Origin: Mariprofundus ferrooxydans PV-1
GTDB lineage: Bacteria > Pseudomonadota > Zetaproteobacteria > Mariprofundales > Mariprofundaceae
Direction: 5' to 3'
DNA: 64,000 nt
Assembly: GCF_000153765.1 (NCBI RefSeq)
Contig: NZ_DS022295.1
Coordinates: 959,008-1,023,007 of the forward strand
Shown here: piece by piece, positions 8,827-17,623 of the stretch
How the letters are laid out: every line of letters starts with the position of its first letter
Position numbering within the stretch: position 1 is the stretch's first letter
Made by a program: the position numbers and the translations under genes
Notes under the pieces: model-generated
Database searches by the model: none
What the model was told of the DNA's origin: nothing
Seen by the model: only the letters and a program-made list of their open reading frames with translations

Positions 8827-9726
8827 TCATGGCTTATGTAGTACCAGAATCGATCGGTTCCACTGCCCCTGCCTGAAGTTTCGTAGGTTGTTCATTCGGG
8901 ATAGAGTATCTTCAATGCTCTGGTAGAATCTATCCAGTTGACCTGAGGGAAGAATCTTCTGCAGGCCATGCTCAGAAAATCCCCGTAAAAACCCGGTGAT
9001 CCCCGTAGCTGTTTTCTCGCTGAGGCTCTGCTGAAACAGGTGTGCCTCCACGACACTGAAGCCTGCACTGTGAATACAATTAAAGAGATCTGTTTCATCA
9101 GGGTAATAGAGTGGAAACAACAATTCGCAAGCCACTCCGGATACACCGTATGCATGCAGCGTATCGTCTACGAGTTGCCACAGCTTATCCAGCTGTCCCT
9201 TGCGCCCGAATTGCAAAACAGCATAGCCGTTGGCTGCCGTCATTTGATGCAAATTCGACAATGATGCAGTCAACAACTGATTACCAATCGTGACAAAGCG
9301 ATTACCGAACTGCTCCCTTAACAGCCTAGGGGTATCTGCCAAAAGCTCTGCATGCTCATCCAGCACACTCGGGATCCAGTGCAGCCCTTCATTGGAAAAG
9401 ATCAGGTCGAACTGCTGCCCGCCACACAACGGCACATGGAAACTCTGTTGATACGTTCTACAGCCGGGCAGTTTTCTTGCAGTGCTCGCCAGCATGGCAG
9501 GATCGTGGTCAAGCGCAGACACTTCTATATGTATGCCATGGCTTTGCAATCGGTCAACAAGCTGCTTGGTCAGGGTCCCCGGCCCACAGGCAACATCAAT
9601 CAATCGCACCGTACGCGATGGTGCATGCGCAGCAAACAGACGCTCGGCTGTATCAATAAGCTCCCGCCCGATATCAAGTTGCGAATCAGACCACTCCGCA
9701 TAACGAGGAGACATAATGGAACTCAT
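8827..9726 (-). CDS. Class I SAM-dependent methyltransferase
   Basis: A 299-residue Rossmann-fold methyltransferase. Motif I is LIDVACGPGTLT (about residues 42-53), the acidic loop is VSALDHDPAML (about 70-80), and motif IV is FDLIFSNEGLHWI (about 105-117). The last resembles trans-aconitate/BioC-like methyltransferases. The C-terminal 130 residues lack a recognisable motif and are probably the substrate lid. Substrate unknown. It is the last gene of the minus-strand set MurL-MurD2-HEPN-D-glutamate cyclase-methyltransferase, starting 19 bases after the cyclase stop. There is no clear Shine-Dalgarno before either candidate ATG (9726 or 9714), so it may rely on coupling. Confidence 0.75.
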   Translation of the reverse strand: MSSIMSPRYAEWSDSQLDIGRELIDTAERLFAAHAPSRTVRLIDVACGPGTLTKQLVDRLQSHGIHIEVSALDHDPAMLASTARKLPGCRTYQQSFHVPLCGGQQFDLIFSNEGLHWIPSVLDEHAELLADTPRLLREQFGNRFVTIGNQLLTASLSNLHQMTAANGYAVLQFGRKGQLDKLWQLVDDTLHAYGVSGVACELLFPLYYPDETDLFNCIHSAGFSVVEAHLFQQSLSEKTATGITGFLRGFSEHGLQKILPSGQLDRFYQSIEDTLSRMNNLRNFRQGQWNRSILVLHKP

Positions 9727-9745
9727 ATGATTATACTACTCAATA

Positions 9746-10570
9746 CTATATCAGACTGGCAACAATGGATTGTTCCACTTCCGCATCAAACCCGTCTACC
9801 ACGCACTCAGGCAGTCCCGACATACCATTGACTGCCCCCATCCCGACAATCTTTGCCACAAATGCCTGCTGCTGCTCAGGTGTCGGTAGCAAACCAGACC
9901 GGGATGATGCTATTTCCAGCTCCCTGATCAGGCCATAAGCCCCCCAGTTTGATACGGTGGCGATCAACAACTCATCTACCGGCACGATACAGGGATCAAT
10001 ATCCAGGCCCTCATGAATCACTTCCACCAGGTTACCCATGCCGATTTCATTACCGCCATCACCAATCCCTACGCTATACGATTCACTTGCCAACAGCTCG
10101 AACACCTCGTCGACTTTTGCCGTGTGTGCACCAATATCTTTTCCCCGCATGTTTTTATACTTGCCATCGGCCGCACGACCACAACGCTCAATCGCAATAA
10201 TCACGGAAGGGTTCAGGCTATCCCGAATAGAGCGGGCAAATGCCTTGGAGTCCACATCCTCCCCCAGGGGCATATTAATCAGGCTTTCGTAGCCGACAGC
10301 GTTACACATCAGTGGAAACACAATAGGATCGACAAGCAGCGCAACTTCGTAACCTATCTTTTTGAGCGCATGATAAAGAAAAAATGCCCCCGGAGGTCCG
10401 TCTGTTTCAGCTGAGTTGGCAACAAAAAAGCCGGTTGTAATCAGGGCAACTTTTCTTTCATCGTCCACCAGCCTGTTAGCACAACGAACGTAAATATCCT
10501 CATCCACATAATCCTTGAGAATATCCATTCCCCTGCTTCCATGCTGCAACACTTTCTCTTTCGTATTCAC
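9746..10570 (-). CDS. D-glutamate cyclase-like protein (DUF4392)
   Basis: A 274-residue protein of the DUF4392 / D-glutamate cyclase family, related to the C-terminal domain of mammalian DGLUCY. That family dehydrates D-Glu to 5-oxo-D-proline. Family motifs are TGFFVANSAETDGPPGA (residues 46-62) and GDGGNEIGMGN (170-180). The latter is followed by the acidic metal-site region and 'VSNWGAYGLI'. The start is a GTG at 10570 with GGAGG five bases upstream. Its neighbours MurD2 and MurL build D-Glu onto the peptidoglycan precursor, so a role in clearing free D-Glu, for example from wall turnover, is a reasonable inference. Confidence 0.8.
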   Translation of the reverse strand: MNTKEKVLQHGSRGMDILKDYVDEDIYVRCANRLVDDERKVALITTGFFVANSAETDGPPGAFFLYHALKKIGYEVALLVDPIVFPLMCNAVGYESLINMPLGEDVDSKAFARSIRDSLNPSVIIAIERCGRAADGKYKNMRGKDIGAHTAKVDEVFELLASESYSVGIGDGGNEIGMGNLVEVIHEGLDIDPCIVPVDELLIATVSNWGAYGLIRELEIASSRSGLLPTPEQQQAFVAKIVGMGAVNGMSGLPECVVDGFDAEVEQSIVASLI

Positions 10571-10654
10571 AATGCCTCCGGAAATATTTCTATCAACTGG
10601 TACTTACGTCTTCCCCCAACCTGTTGCCAACACCAGCCAGGGAATACGGATGAT

Positions 10655-11902
10655 TTAAAAATAGTCGTCAAGATCGTCATGTTCCTGATCCGAAAATCCG
10701 GACCAGAACTCTATTGCAAGTTGCGCATCTGACTCGGATAGCCCAAAATCAGTCCGTTTGGACTCCACTGTATGCCTGAATTCCTCTGAAGCCAGATTTA
10801 CTTTACGCGTCAAATATTCCATCATGTCCTTTGCCACGCGCGCTGTCAGATGGGTCCCTGATGCAAACAGGTTATCATACATACTCCTGAGCGCAGAAAA
10901 CCCTCCCTTCCCTGCCACGTGCAAGTACACCTGATTACCTCCCTGTTTATCATGCGAGCCAAAAAGCCATGCGTGCCCGACAGAAGGATCTTTCTTGCTG
11001 TAGAGCAAAATCAGATTAATCAGTGGGATGCCATTCAGACTCGTTTCTACTGGTTTGTCAGGTATCTGCAGGTTCGAAACCTCAATGATGCTGATGCTGA
11101 CCTGTCCTTCGTTAATTTTATCATAGTATCTGGGAAACTGGGACAGCAGGACCCATAACGCTTTTTGCGTCCGCGACCTGCCACTACCTCCTGGCAGGCT
11201 GACAACCCGGCGCAGAGTAATCGTACCATTATTCACGGCACTAGCTATCGAAGACCAGTACTGCTGGATCGGTGCTGCTTGAGTTTGAAGACCAGGTATC
11301 ACATCCGAAAAATAAGTAACGTCAACAGAGTCTATATCTTCATCCTGAAGGACCTGATTGAGAGAATCATACAGTTGTACTTCACCCAACAACACTTCGG
11401 TAGCCAGCAATGTATCCAGGCTACTCTGCAGCCCTTTGCTTTTTTGCTCTCTGGAAAACTCAAACAAGGTAAATGCGTGCAAAAAGCTTGCTGTATAGTT
11501 CAGTGCAAAATCTGCTTCAGTTTTCTCCGCTTTATAATGATTGTGGACAGCATCATTTCTCAAACTCACCAGATGACTCAGCTTATCCAGCGCCAGTAAC
11601 TTGAACCTGTTTTCTATCACACCGCCCTGTTCACTGATATCATTCCATATCTTTTGCGCTGTAAACATGCCATACAGCTGCCCGAACCCCAGTTTCCGGT
11701 AAGACAAACCGGCATACTTCTCTTCCATGTAATGAATCAGGACCTTCTGCCTGGCCGGAGACATTTTTGGAAAGTAGGCTTCATAGAGATCCTTCAGGGC
11801 AGACTCAATCAACTCGCCGGCGTCGCGAATCACTCCCCGGAAATCATTAGCCGAAGCCTTATTACTCAAGGCTACGTATTCTTCGTTATAATCTCTACTC
11901 AT
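10655..11902 (-). CDS. Hypothetical protein with HEPN-type Rx4H motif
   Basis: A 415-residue protein not assignable to a named family by eye. The N-terminal ~150 residues are helical and contain SLRNDAVHNH, where R115-N-D-A-V-H120 matches the HEPN signature R(N/H/D)xxxH found in nucleotide-acting RNases and nucleotidyltransferase partners. Residues about 225-370 are a mixed alpha/beta domain with GHAWLFGSHDKQGGNQVYLH, and the tail is acidic (HDDLDDYF). It sits 42 bases after murD2 and 84 before the cyclase, same strand, with GGAAGGGA upstream of the ATG. An RNA-targeting or regulatory role is possible. HEPN folds without catalysis also exist. Confidence 0.55.
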   Translation of the reverse strand: MSRDYNEEYVALSNKASANDFRGVIRDAGELIESALKDLYEAYFPKMSPARQKVLIHYMEEKYAGLSYRKLGFGQLYGMFTAQKIWNDISEQGGVIENRFKLLALDKLSHLVSLRNDAVHNHYKAEKTEADFALNYTASFLHAFTLFEFSREQKSKGLQSSLDTLLATEVLLGEVQLYDSLNQVLQDEDIDSVDVTYFSDVIPGLQTQAAPIQQYWSSIASAVNNGTITLRRVVSLPGGSGRSRTQKALWVLLSQFPRYYDKINEGQVSISIIEVSNLQIPDKPVETSLNGIPLINLILLYSKKDPSVGHAWLFGSHDKQGGNQVYLHVAGKGGFSALRSMYDNLFASGTHLTARVAKDMMEYLTRKVNLASEEFRHTVESKRTDFGLSESDAQLAIEFWSGFSDQEHDDLDDYF

Positions 11903-11944
11903 GACCCCGTCCCTTCCAGTGCAACTGGCTTTATTTAAGCTGTA

Positions 11945-13327
11945 TCATGCCAGACTCTTGATACACTCCCTGAAGTGCTCACCTCGCGCTGTATAATCCT
12001 TATATACGCCGAAGCTGGGGGCAGCCGGGCTTAGCAGGCATATGTAATTCTCGGCTGTATATTGCAGCGCCGTCTCTACAGCAGCAACCATATCGTTGAC
12101 CTCATGCATACAGACGGTAAACCCCGTGTTATTGAAGTATCGCTGCAGGATATCCCGCATGGCCGGGCCGTTCTGCGGCAAAAATATAAGATGCTGCACA
12201 CCATACAAGCGGATCATCGCAGCCAGGCGCTCGTAACGTTCGGTCGCAACAGGTCTGGCCTGCCCGCCCAGAATCAGTGTACCTACCGACGCCTCAAATG
12301 CACTCAGAGCCGCACAAGTCGTATCCGGCGTCGTCGAAATCGAATCGTTGATAAAGGTTACCCCCTGCACAACGGAGACATACTCCATACGGTCAGGCAA
12401 ACCGGTAAACCCCTTCAGGGCCTGCTCAATCACCGCCCTGTTCACAACAGCCATCCGGGAAGTCGCCAGTATTGCGGCCATGACATTATACATATTAAAC
12501 GCACCTAAAAGCTCACAACATGCATGGGGCACCTCGATATCTCCCCCATCCGTCTGTATATGGATACTTGATTCATCAAACCAAGCATCAAGCTGACAAT
12601 CATCATGTGAAAACTGCAACTTTTTAGCCAGTGCTGTCGTCGTCATTTCGCGGCATTCGGGGCTGTCAGCATTGAGTACCAGATAATCATCTGGCCCTTG
12701 ATAGCGGAAGACAGCAGTTTTGGCCTGATAATAGGCATCCAAACTACTGTAATAGTCGAGGTGCTCCGGAAAAAGATTCAGCAACACCGCCACATTCGGG
12801 CTACGTGTCACGGTAGTCAGCTGGTGACTGGAGAGTTCGCAAACGATCACATCCGCCTGCTCCAGTGCCTCCAGCTCATCAAATGCCGGCTTCCCGATAT
12901 TCCCAACCAGTACCGACGATTTGCCAGCAGCCTGCAACATACGGTGAATGATCGTGGATGTGGTACTCTTGCCTTTGGTACCGGTTACCGCGATCGTCTT
13001 CTCCGCACAAGCACACATCAATACATCAGCCTGACTGGTTATCCGTTGTGTTGCGATGAAACGACTGCTGATAGCTGCCAACGGCACACCTGGCGCTGCA
13101 AATACCACATCATAATCCGCTACCCGATCTAGGTAAGTCGACCCTACAAACAGGTTAACACTGTCGGGCACGCCATCAGCTATCGGGTTCGCATCTGCAA
13201 CAGCAATACACCCAGACTGGCCATCACGCAGCAGCGCCTTCAGTGTGCTCCGCCCTTCTCGGCCAAAACCCAATACCAATACACGCTTTCCGCGCGTCAA
13301 ACCCTCAAGGTAAAGCCGTACACTCAT
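11945..13327 (-). CDS. murD2: MurD2-type UDP-MurNAc-L-Ala:L-glutamate ligase
   Basis: A 460-residue Mur ligase. Residues 14-30 form a nucleotide-binding N-terminal domain (KRVLVLGFGREGRST). The ATP P-loop is GTKGKST (116-122). The middle domain has NLFPEHLDYY and the conserved 'AKTAVFRYQ' Lys region. The C-terminal ligand domain carries FINDSISTTPDT and LLSPAAPSFGVYKDYTARG. The order matches MurD. Because it overlaps murL by ATGA, it is called MurD2, which in Xanthomonas adds L-Glu rather than D-Glu to UDP-MurNAc-L-Ala. A normal MurD cannot be excluded from sequence alone; the assignment rests mainly on the MurL partner. Confidence 0.8.
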   Translation of the reverse strand: MSVRLYLEGLTRGKRVLVLGFGREGRSTLKALLRDGQSGCIAVADANPIADGVPDSVNLFVGSTYLDRVADYDVVFAAPGVPLAAISSRFIATQRITSQADVLMCACAEKTIAVTGTKGKSTTSTIIHRMLQAAGKSSVLVGNIGKPAFDELEALEQADVIVCELSSHQLTTVTRSPNVAVLLNLFPEHLDYYSSLDAYYQAKTAVFRYQGPDDYLVLNADSPECREMTTTALAKKLQFSHDDCQLDAWFDESSIHIQTDGGDIEVPHACCELLGAFNMYNVMAAILATSRMAVVNRAVIEQALKGFTGLPDRMEYVSVVQGVTFINDSISTTPDTTCAALSAFEASVGTLILGGQARPVATERYERLAAMIRLYGVQHLIFLPQNGPAMRDILQRYFNNTGFTVCMHEVNDMVAAVETALQYTAENYICLLSPAAPSFGVYKDYTARGEHFRECIKSLA

Positions 13328-14703
13328 TCTATAGCAGTCTGAAACAATGGCGGCACAAAATCATCCGCAGCTCTATCCAGGGAGCGCGACAGCTCAGCCG
13401 TATCCAGCCATTGCATTGACTGGCCATACTCGGCAAAGAAGCTAGCAACCAGCGCAGGCATGTCCACGCCATCCCGATCCCGAATGCTCAGCAAGGCACT
13501 TCTTATCTCCTCATAAGTACCAACACACTCCAGCGGCTTGTGTTCACCAAAGCCTGCCAGCAATGCGAGCAGCTCTGAGAGTTCAGTATCTGCCATGATA
13601 TCGCACCCAATAATGCGCTCCACCTGTTCTGCTGACAGGTAAACGGACAACATCACAGCAACAAACAGGCATTTGGGACAAGTCCCACACCAAGCATCAT
13701 CTCTGCCCGCCCGGTTACAGCTGACAAATGCAGCATGGTATTCAGGCATGTCGGCAAACAGTCGCGTGATTTTCATTTCGCCCATCGAACGCAGCAAGCT
13801 AAAATAATCAAATGCAGTACCCGAAATATGGTTTGCCACATAATCACGGAAATCTGCTTCAAACTCGAAGCTTTTCGAGTACTGATGATTCACATCCATC
13901 TGATGATACAAAATATTACCCTGATTCGCGCTCGCCTCATTGGAGAGTACAATACTACGAATGCCTAGCAGCGCAGCGCTTAATAGGCCAATGAAGGCAA
14001 TAGAAGCGGAAAACGGCACATGCCCGTTGAGATATCCTTGTTTATTCATCTCCAGCAAACGGGCATCCAAACGTCGTGCCACCCGTACAAAGTCCGTTTC
14101 GCTAACGCCACTGATACGTGCACATCGCTCTGCCGCTGCTATGGGGTTCACCATTAAAATATAGCGGTGCAGGCCGGGTACAAGCTGAGTCAGGTTCAGC
14201 GTCACTGCAGAATCCTTACCACCACCAACAGGTATCAACGCCCTGTGTGGATCACTGATAAAATCCACCGGCTGCATCTGGACTGCCGATGGTGAACAGG
14301 AGAAACGGCATGCACGAATTACATCAACATCAATGCCATTTACGAACATGTATTCACCCAGTCCGTTTAAATACAGTTTGTACCAGAATTGTACCTGATC
14401 AGAATTCAGTCGATATGGGTGAATCTCAATTCGCTCAGGGCAAGCCAGTTTGAAATAACTGATCAACTCAACCATGCCAAGATTAAATATCAGCAGCTCC
14501 AACTGCTCACCCTGCAGCCCCTCCCTCCTGATGGCGGCATTGTACAGACTCAATCTATGATCAAAGGCAATGCCCGGATCCAGTTCGAAGTGCCAGACAA
14601 TATGGCAAGCACCATCAACCAGTTCATAGTCATGGCTGAGGTAGCTGATTCGTGCATGCTGCTTACGCAACTGTATCAATCTCTTCATACCCTGCTTATT
14701 CAT
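13324..14703 (-). CDS. murL: MurL-type UDP-MurNAc-L-Ala-L-Glu epimerase
   Basis: A 459-residue protein matching the MurL glycopeptidyl-glutamate epimerase, which inverts the terminal L-Glu made by MurD2 to D-Glu using ATP. Seen in the sequence: a PP-loop-like motif VGGGKDSAVTLN (residues 159-170), LSNEASANQGN (253-263), and a cysteine cluster CGTCPKC (C339, C342, C345). The start ATG at 14703 follows GGGAGA; an alternative ATG lies five codons in. It heads the five-gene set and overlaps murD2 by four bases. Only 78 bases separate it from crcB with no visible terminator, so read-through from upstream is possible. Confidence 0.85.
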   Translation of the reverse strand: MNKQGMKRLIQLRKQHARISYLSHDYELVDGACHIVWHFELDPGIAFDHRLSLYNAAIRREGLQGEQLELLIFNLGMVELISYFKLACPERIEIHPYRLNSDQVQFWYKLYLNGLGEYMFVNGIDVDVIRACRFSCSPSAVQMQPVDFISDPHRALIPVGGGKDSAVTLNLTQLVPGLHRYILMVNPIAAAERCARISGVSETDFVRVARRLDARLLEMNKQGYLNGHVPFSASIAFIGLLSAALLGIRSIVLSNEASANQGNILYHQMDVNHQYSKSFEFEADFRDYVANHISGTAFDYFSLLRSMGEMKITRLFADMPEYHAAFVSCNRAGRDDAWCGTCPKCLFVAVMLSVYLSAEQVERIIGCDIMADTELSELLALLAGFGEHKPLECVGTYEEIRSALLSIRDRDGVDMPALVASFFAEYGQSMQWLDTAELSRSLDRAADDFVPPLFQTAIE

Positions 14704-14781
14704 CTGAGGCTATCTCCCGATTTGAACGGATAAGGCGGGTGGGTCATCAAATATCCACTGATGAGAAGATGATCAGAACAC

Positions 14782-15159
14782 TCACAGTGATCTGGCAAGC
14801 TGTACACCCAGCCAGGCAAGCGGCAGGCACACCAGCAGCTGGCCAGCGATATTACCGAATGCCATCTGAAAGGCACCCTCCTGCAGCAGACGTACGGATT
14901 CCAGTGAATAGGTGGAAAAGGTAGTAAAAGCACCGAGAAACCCGACAGTAATCGCCAGTCGCAGCAACTCACCGGCGGTAGATCGTTCAATTAACCAGAC
15001 GAACAGAAAACCCAGCAGAAACGAGCCCAGCGCATTAACAGCGAATGTACCCCATGGAAAAGCACCGCCGGCCACTCTCTGTATGGCCGATGCCATCAGC
15101 CAGCGGGCCACGGCACCGGCTGCACCGCCAATCGCTACGGCTGCGAGTTGCTGCATCAT
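14782..15159 (-). CDS. crcB: Fluoride channel CrcB/Fluc
   Basis: A 125-residue four-helix membrane protein of the Fluc family, which works as a dual-topology dimer exporting fluoride. Hallmarks are GGAAGAVARWLMA near the N-terminus (the Gly/Arg pattern), 'WGTFAVNALGSFLLGF' in helix 2 and the phenylalanine-box helix GFLGAFTTFSTYSLE. The length is typical. It overlaps the rarA stop by ATGA, so it is translationally coupled to rarA. No fluoride riboswitch is present, and none would be expected in mid-operon. Confidence 0.95.
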   Translation of the reverse strand: MMQQLAAVAIGGAAGAVARWLMASAIQRVAGGAFPWGTFAVNALGSFLLGFLFVWLIERSTAGELLRLAITVGFLGAFTTFSTYSLESVRLLQEGAFQMAFGNIAGQLLVCLPLAWLGVQLARSL

Positions 15160-16493
15160 ACAGACTCTCCCCCCTCTTCATCGTCAGGCTTGAGCTTGCC
15201 ATGACGCGCTGCTTTGAGCCAGTCAATGCGCTCACGCAGTGTGCGCTCGAATCCGCGCGCAACCGGCCGGTAAAGAGTCGGCCTGCCCAGCTCAGTGGGA
15301 AAATGGCGTTGATCCACCACCCCGTTCTCCTCATCGTGGGCATACCGGTAACCGGCACCATGGCCCAGCTGCTGCATCAGCCTGGTCGGCGCATTGCGCA
15401 GATGCATCGGCACTTCCGCCGCTCGCGTCAGGCCCGCCAGTTTCCTGGCCTCTTTTTCCGCCATATAGGCGGCATTACTCTTGGCGGAAAGAGCCAGATA
15501 AATCGCCGCCTCAAACAAGCCCTGTTCCCCCTCCGGCGAGCCGAGAATTTCAAACATGCGATGCGCATCCAGCGCGATGTTCAACGCCTTCGGATCAGCC
15601 AGGCCGATATCCTCTGTAGCCATGCGAATCAGACGACGAGCGATATACAATGGCTGCTCACCCGCCTCCAGCATACGCGCCAGCCAGTACACCGCTGCAT
15701 CCGGATCGGAGTCGCGAATACACTTGTGCAGAGCTGAAATCAGATCGTAATGTGCATCGCCATCGCGATCATAGCGGGCTGCGCGCCGCAGGCTCTGTTG
15801 TTGAACGGCCTGCAGTGACCAGCATCGTTCCGCATCGGCCTGAAAGAGCGACTCCAGCGCATTGAGCGCATAGCGGGCATCGCCATCACTATTTTCCGCC
15901 AACCAGACAAGCGCATCATCATCAAGGCTAAACGCTTTGGCCTGATCTCCCAGATAACGGCATGCGCGTTTCAGGATCACGGCCACGTCGCTGGCCTGTA
16001 AGGCTTGCAGTACAATGACACGGCAACGGGAGAGCAGCGCATTATTGAGCGAGAACGACGGGTTTTCAGTCGTTGCACCAACAAGCACCAGTGTGCCGTC
16101 CTCAATACAGGGCAGCAGCACATCCTGCTGTGCCTTGTTAAAGCGGTGAATCTCATCAAGAAACAACAGCCATGTCTGACCGGCTGAGCGGGCACGTTTT
16201 ACCACATCCTGTACTTCCGCCTTGCCGGCGGATACGGCCGAGAGCTGAACAAAGGGGATGCCGGCCGCATCGGCCATGACGGTAGCCAATGTCGTTTTTC
16301 CGACCCCCGGCGGCCCCCAGAATATGCAGGAGCAGCAGCGCCCTTCGCTCACCATGGTGGAGAACCAGGAGTCGGCTGCGGTGAGGTCAGGCTGACCGGC
16401 CACATCCTGCAATACAGCAGGTCGAATCCGGTAAGCCAGCGGGATGCTCACATCAGAGGCAATGTTATCGAGCAACGACGCCTGTTTGCTCAC
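15156..16493 (-). CDS. rarA: Replication-associated recombination protein RarA (MgsA)
   Basis: An AAA+ ATPase of the RarA/Mgs1/WRNIP1 family that acts at stalled replication forks. Motifs are Walker A GPPGVGKTT, Walker B LLFLDEIHRF, sensor GATTENPSF, the arginine-finger region LLSRCRV, and the C-terminal tetramerisation domain with VPMHLRNAPTRLM and GYRYAHDEE. The frame stays open far upstream into fadL. The start chosen is the GTG at 16493, with AAGGTG six bases before it, giving 445 residues (E. coli 447). The GTG at 16502 is the alternative. It lies 10 bases after the fadL stop and overlaps crcB. Confidence 0.93.
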   Translation of the reverse strand: MSKQASLLDNIASDVSIPLAYRIRPAVLQDVAGQPDLTAADSWFSTMVSEGRCCSCIFWGPPGVGKTTLATVMADAAGIPFVQLSAVSAGKAEVQDVVKRARSAGQTWLLFLDEIHRFNKAQQDVLLPCIEDGTLVLVGATTENPSFSLNNALLSRCRVIVLQALQASDVAVILKRACRYLGDQAKAFSLDDDALVWLAENSDGDARYALNALESLFQADAERCWSLQAVQQQSLRRAARYDRDGDAHYDLISALHKCIRDSDPDAAVYWLARMLEAGEQPLYIARRLIRMATEDIGLADPKALNIALDAHRMFEILGSPEGEQGLFEAAIYLALSAKSNAAYMAEKEARKLAGLTRAAEVPMHLRNAPTRLMQQLGHGAGYRYAHDEENGVVDQRHFPTELGRPTLYRPVARGFERTLRERIDWLKAARHGKLKPDDEEGGESV

Positions 16494-16503
16494 CGGCTGC
16501 ACC

Positions 16504-17613
16504 TTAATCGAATTGGTTGGAAACAGTGAAGACGATACTCTGCTTACGATCGCGGTAGTTACCGGCATAGGCACCGGTGGCGGTTTTACTACTGTAAAAC
16601 GTATATTGATAGGCCAGATCCATGTGCATGCCGAACATATCACCGCCGCCGCCCAGACTGACCCTGTGGCCATCCTGATCGGCAATCAGCGGATTATAAT
16701 TGCGACTCCGGTTTGCACCCTGATCATAGGCATAACCCAGACGGATCTGGGTATTCTCGCGCCACGTCCAGGTCAGGCCGGCCATAACCGTCAGCGTGTC
16801 GCGCAGATTCAGGCTGTTCGGCTGACTGACCACACCGGCCGTAACCACGTTCATGCTTTTCAGCACCGACCAGCGCGTCCACTTCACATCCGTCTCCAGA
16901 CGCCAGACATCGTTAAAATCATGGGCAAGCGCCAAGGTCGCCTGATCCGGCAACTTGAATGCCAGGCTGCTGGTTGACTTGCTCATGCTCACACTGGCAC
17001 CGGAGCGGTACACTGCTCCGATCGACCATGCCGGTAGCGGTTTCCACAGCAGAGAGGCATGGCCGCCAAAGCTGGCAATGTCAGTAGCCTTAAAGTTATT
17101 TGTCCCCTGCGACAACGTGGCCCGGGTAACATACCAGTCACCGCCCATACCGACAGCCAGATCGCTATTAATCGCATAGACCAGGTCGGCGGTCGTGTGA
17201 TCCACCGTCAGTTTACCCACACCGGAGGCCGTACCGAATGCATCACTCCAGTTGTTGTTGGCTGCATACATCGGTGAGAAGCCGATGCCGGCCGACAGCC
17301 GCCCGTCACGCGGTACCCAGGCGGCATACACCTGCCCGAATGTCGGCTCAGTTCCCGTATTGGAAGCAACACCACCCGGTATTTTTACCGAGGAGTTGCG
17401 ATAATTCAGATCAATGCCTGCACTGACAGACACACCGGACTGCCAGGCAATACCGGCCGGGTTATAGGCCAGCGCCGAAGCATCGCTGGCGGTAGCCGCA
17501 AAGGCATTGGAGACACCTGCTGCTGCGGCAGACTGATTCACCTGCTCGAAACCGCCGGCATGGGCCGATACGGCATACGAGAATGCGGCAATACATATAC
17601 AAATACGTTTCAT
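16504..17613 (-). CDS. OmpP1/FadL-family outer membrane protein
   Basis: A 369-residue outer-membrane beta-barrel of the FadL/OmpP1/TodX family, which imports long-chain fatty acids or other hydrophobic compounds. The start is the ATG at 17613, preceded by AAGGAAG; in-frame sequence further upstream runs back into lolA and is not used. The signal peptide is MKRICICIAAFSYAVSAHAGG, cleaved after AHA. The mature protein begins with the family's plug-like segment, 'GFEQVNQSAAAAGVSNAFAA' and then 'ASALAYNPAGIAW', and ends in an aromatic F-D, as barrels do. It is shorter than E. coli FadL (446). It lies between lolA and rarA in a tight minus-strand run. Confidence 0.88.
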   Translation of the reverse strand: MKRICICIAAFSYAVSAHAGGFEQVNQSAAAAGVSNAFAATASDASALAYNPAGIAWQSGVSVSAGIDLNYRNSSVKIPGGVASNTGTEPTFGQVYAAWVPRDGRLSAGIGFSPMYAANNNWSDAFGTASGVGKLTVDHTTADLVYAINSDLAVGMGGDWYVTRATLSQGTNNFKATDIASFGGHASLLWKPLPAWSIGAVYRSGASVSMSKSTSSLAFKLPDQATLALAHDFNDVWRLETDVKWTRWSVLKSMNVVTAGVVSQPNSLNLRDTLTVMAGLTWTWRENTQIRLGYAYDQGANRSRNYNPLIADQDGHRVSLGGGGDMFGMHMDLAYQYTFYSSKTATGAYAGNYRDRKQSIVFTVSNQFD

Positions 17614-17623
17614 GAGAACTTCC

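Noticed and set aside
16494-16685. Upstream extension of rarA into fadL (about 64 extra codons)
   Set aside because: The extra residues have no similarity to RarA and overlap the conserved end of fadL; the GTG at 16493 has a good ribosome site and gives normal length.
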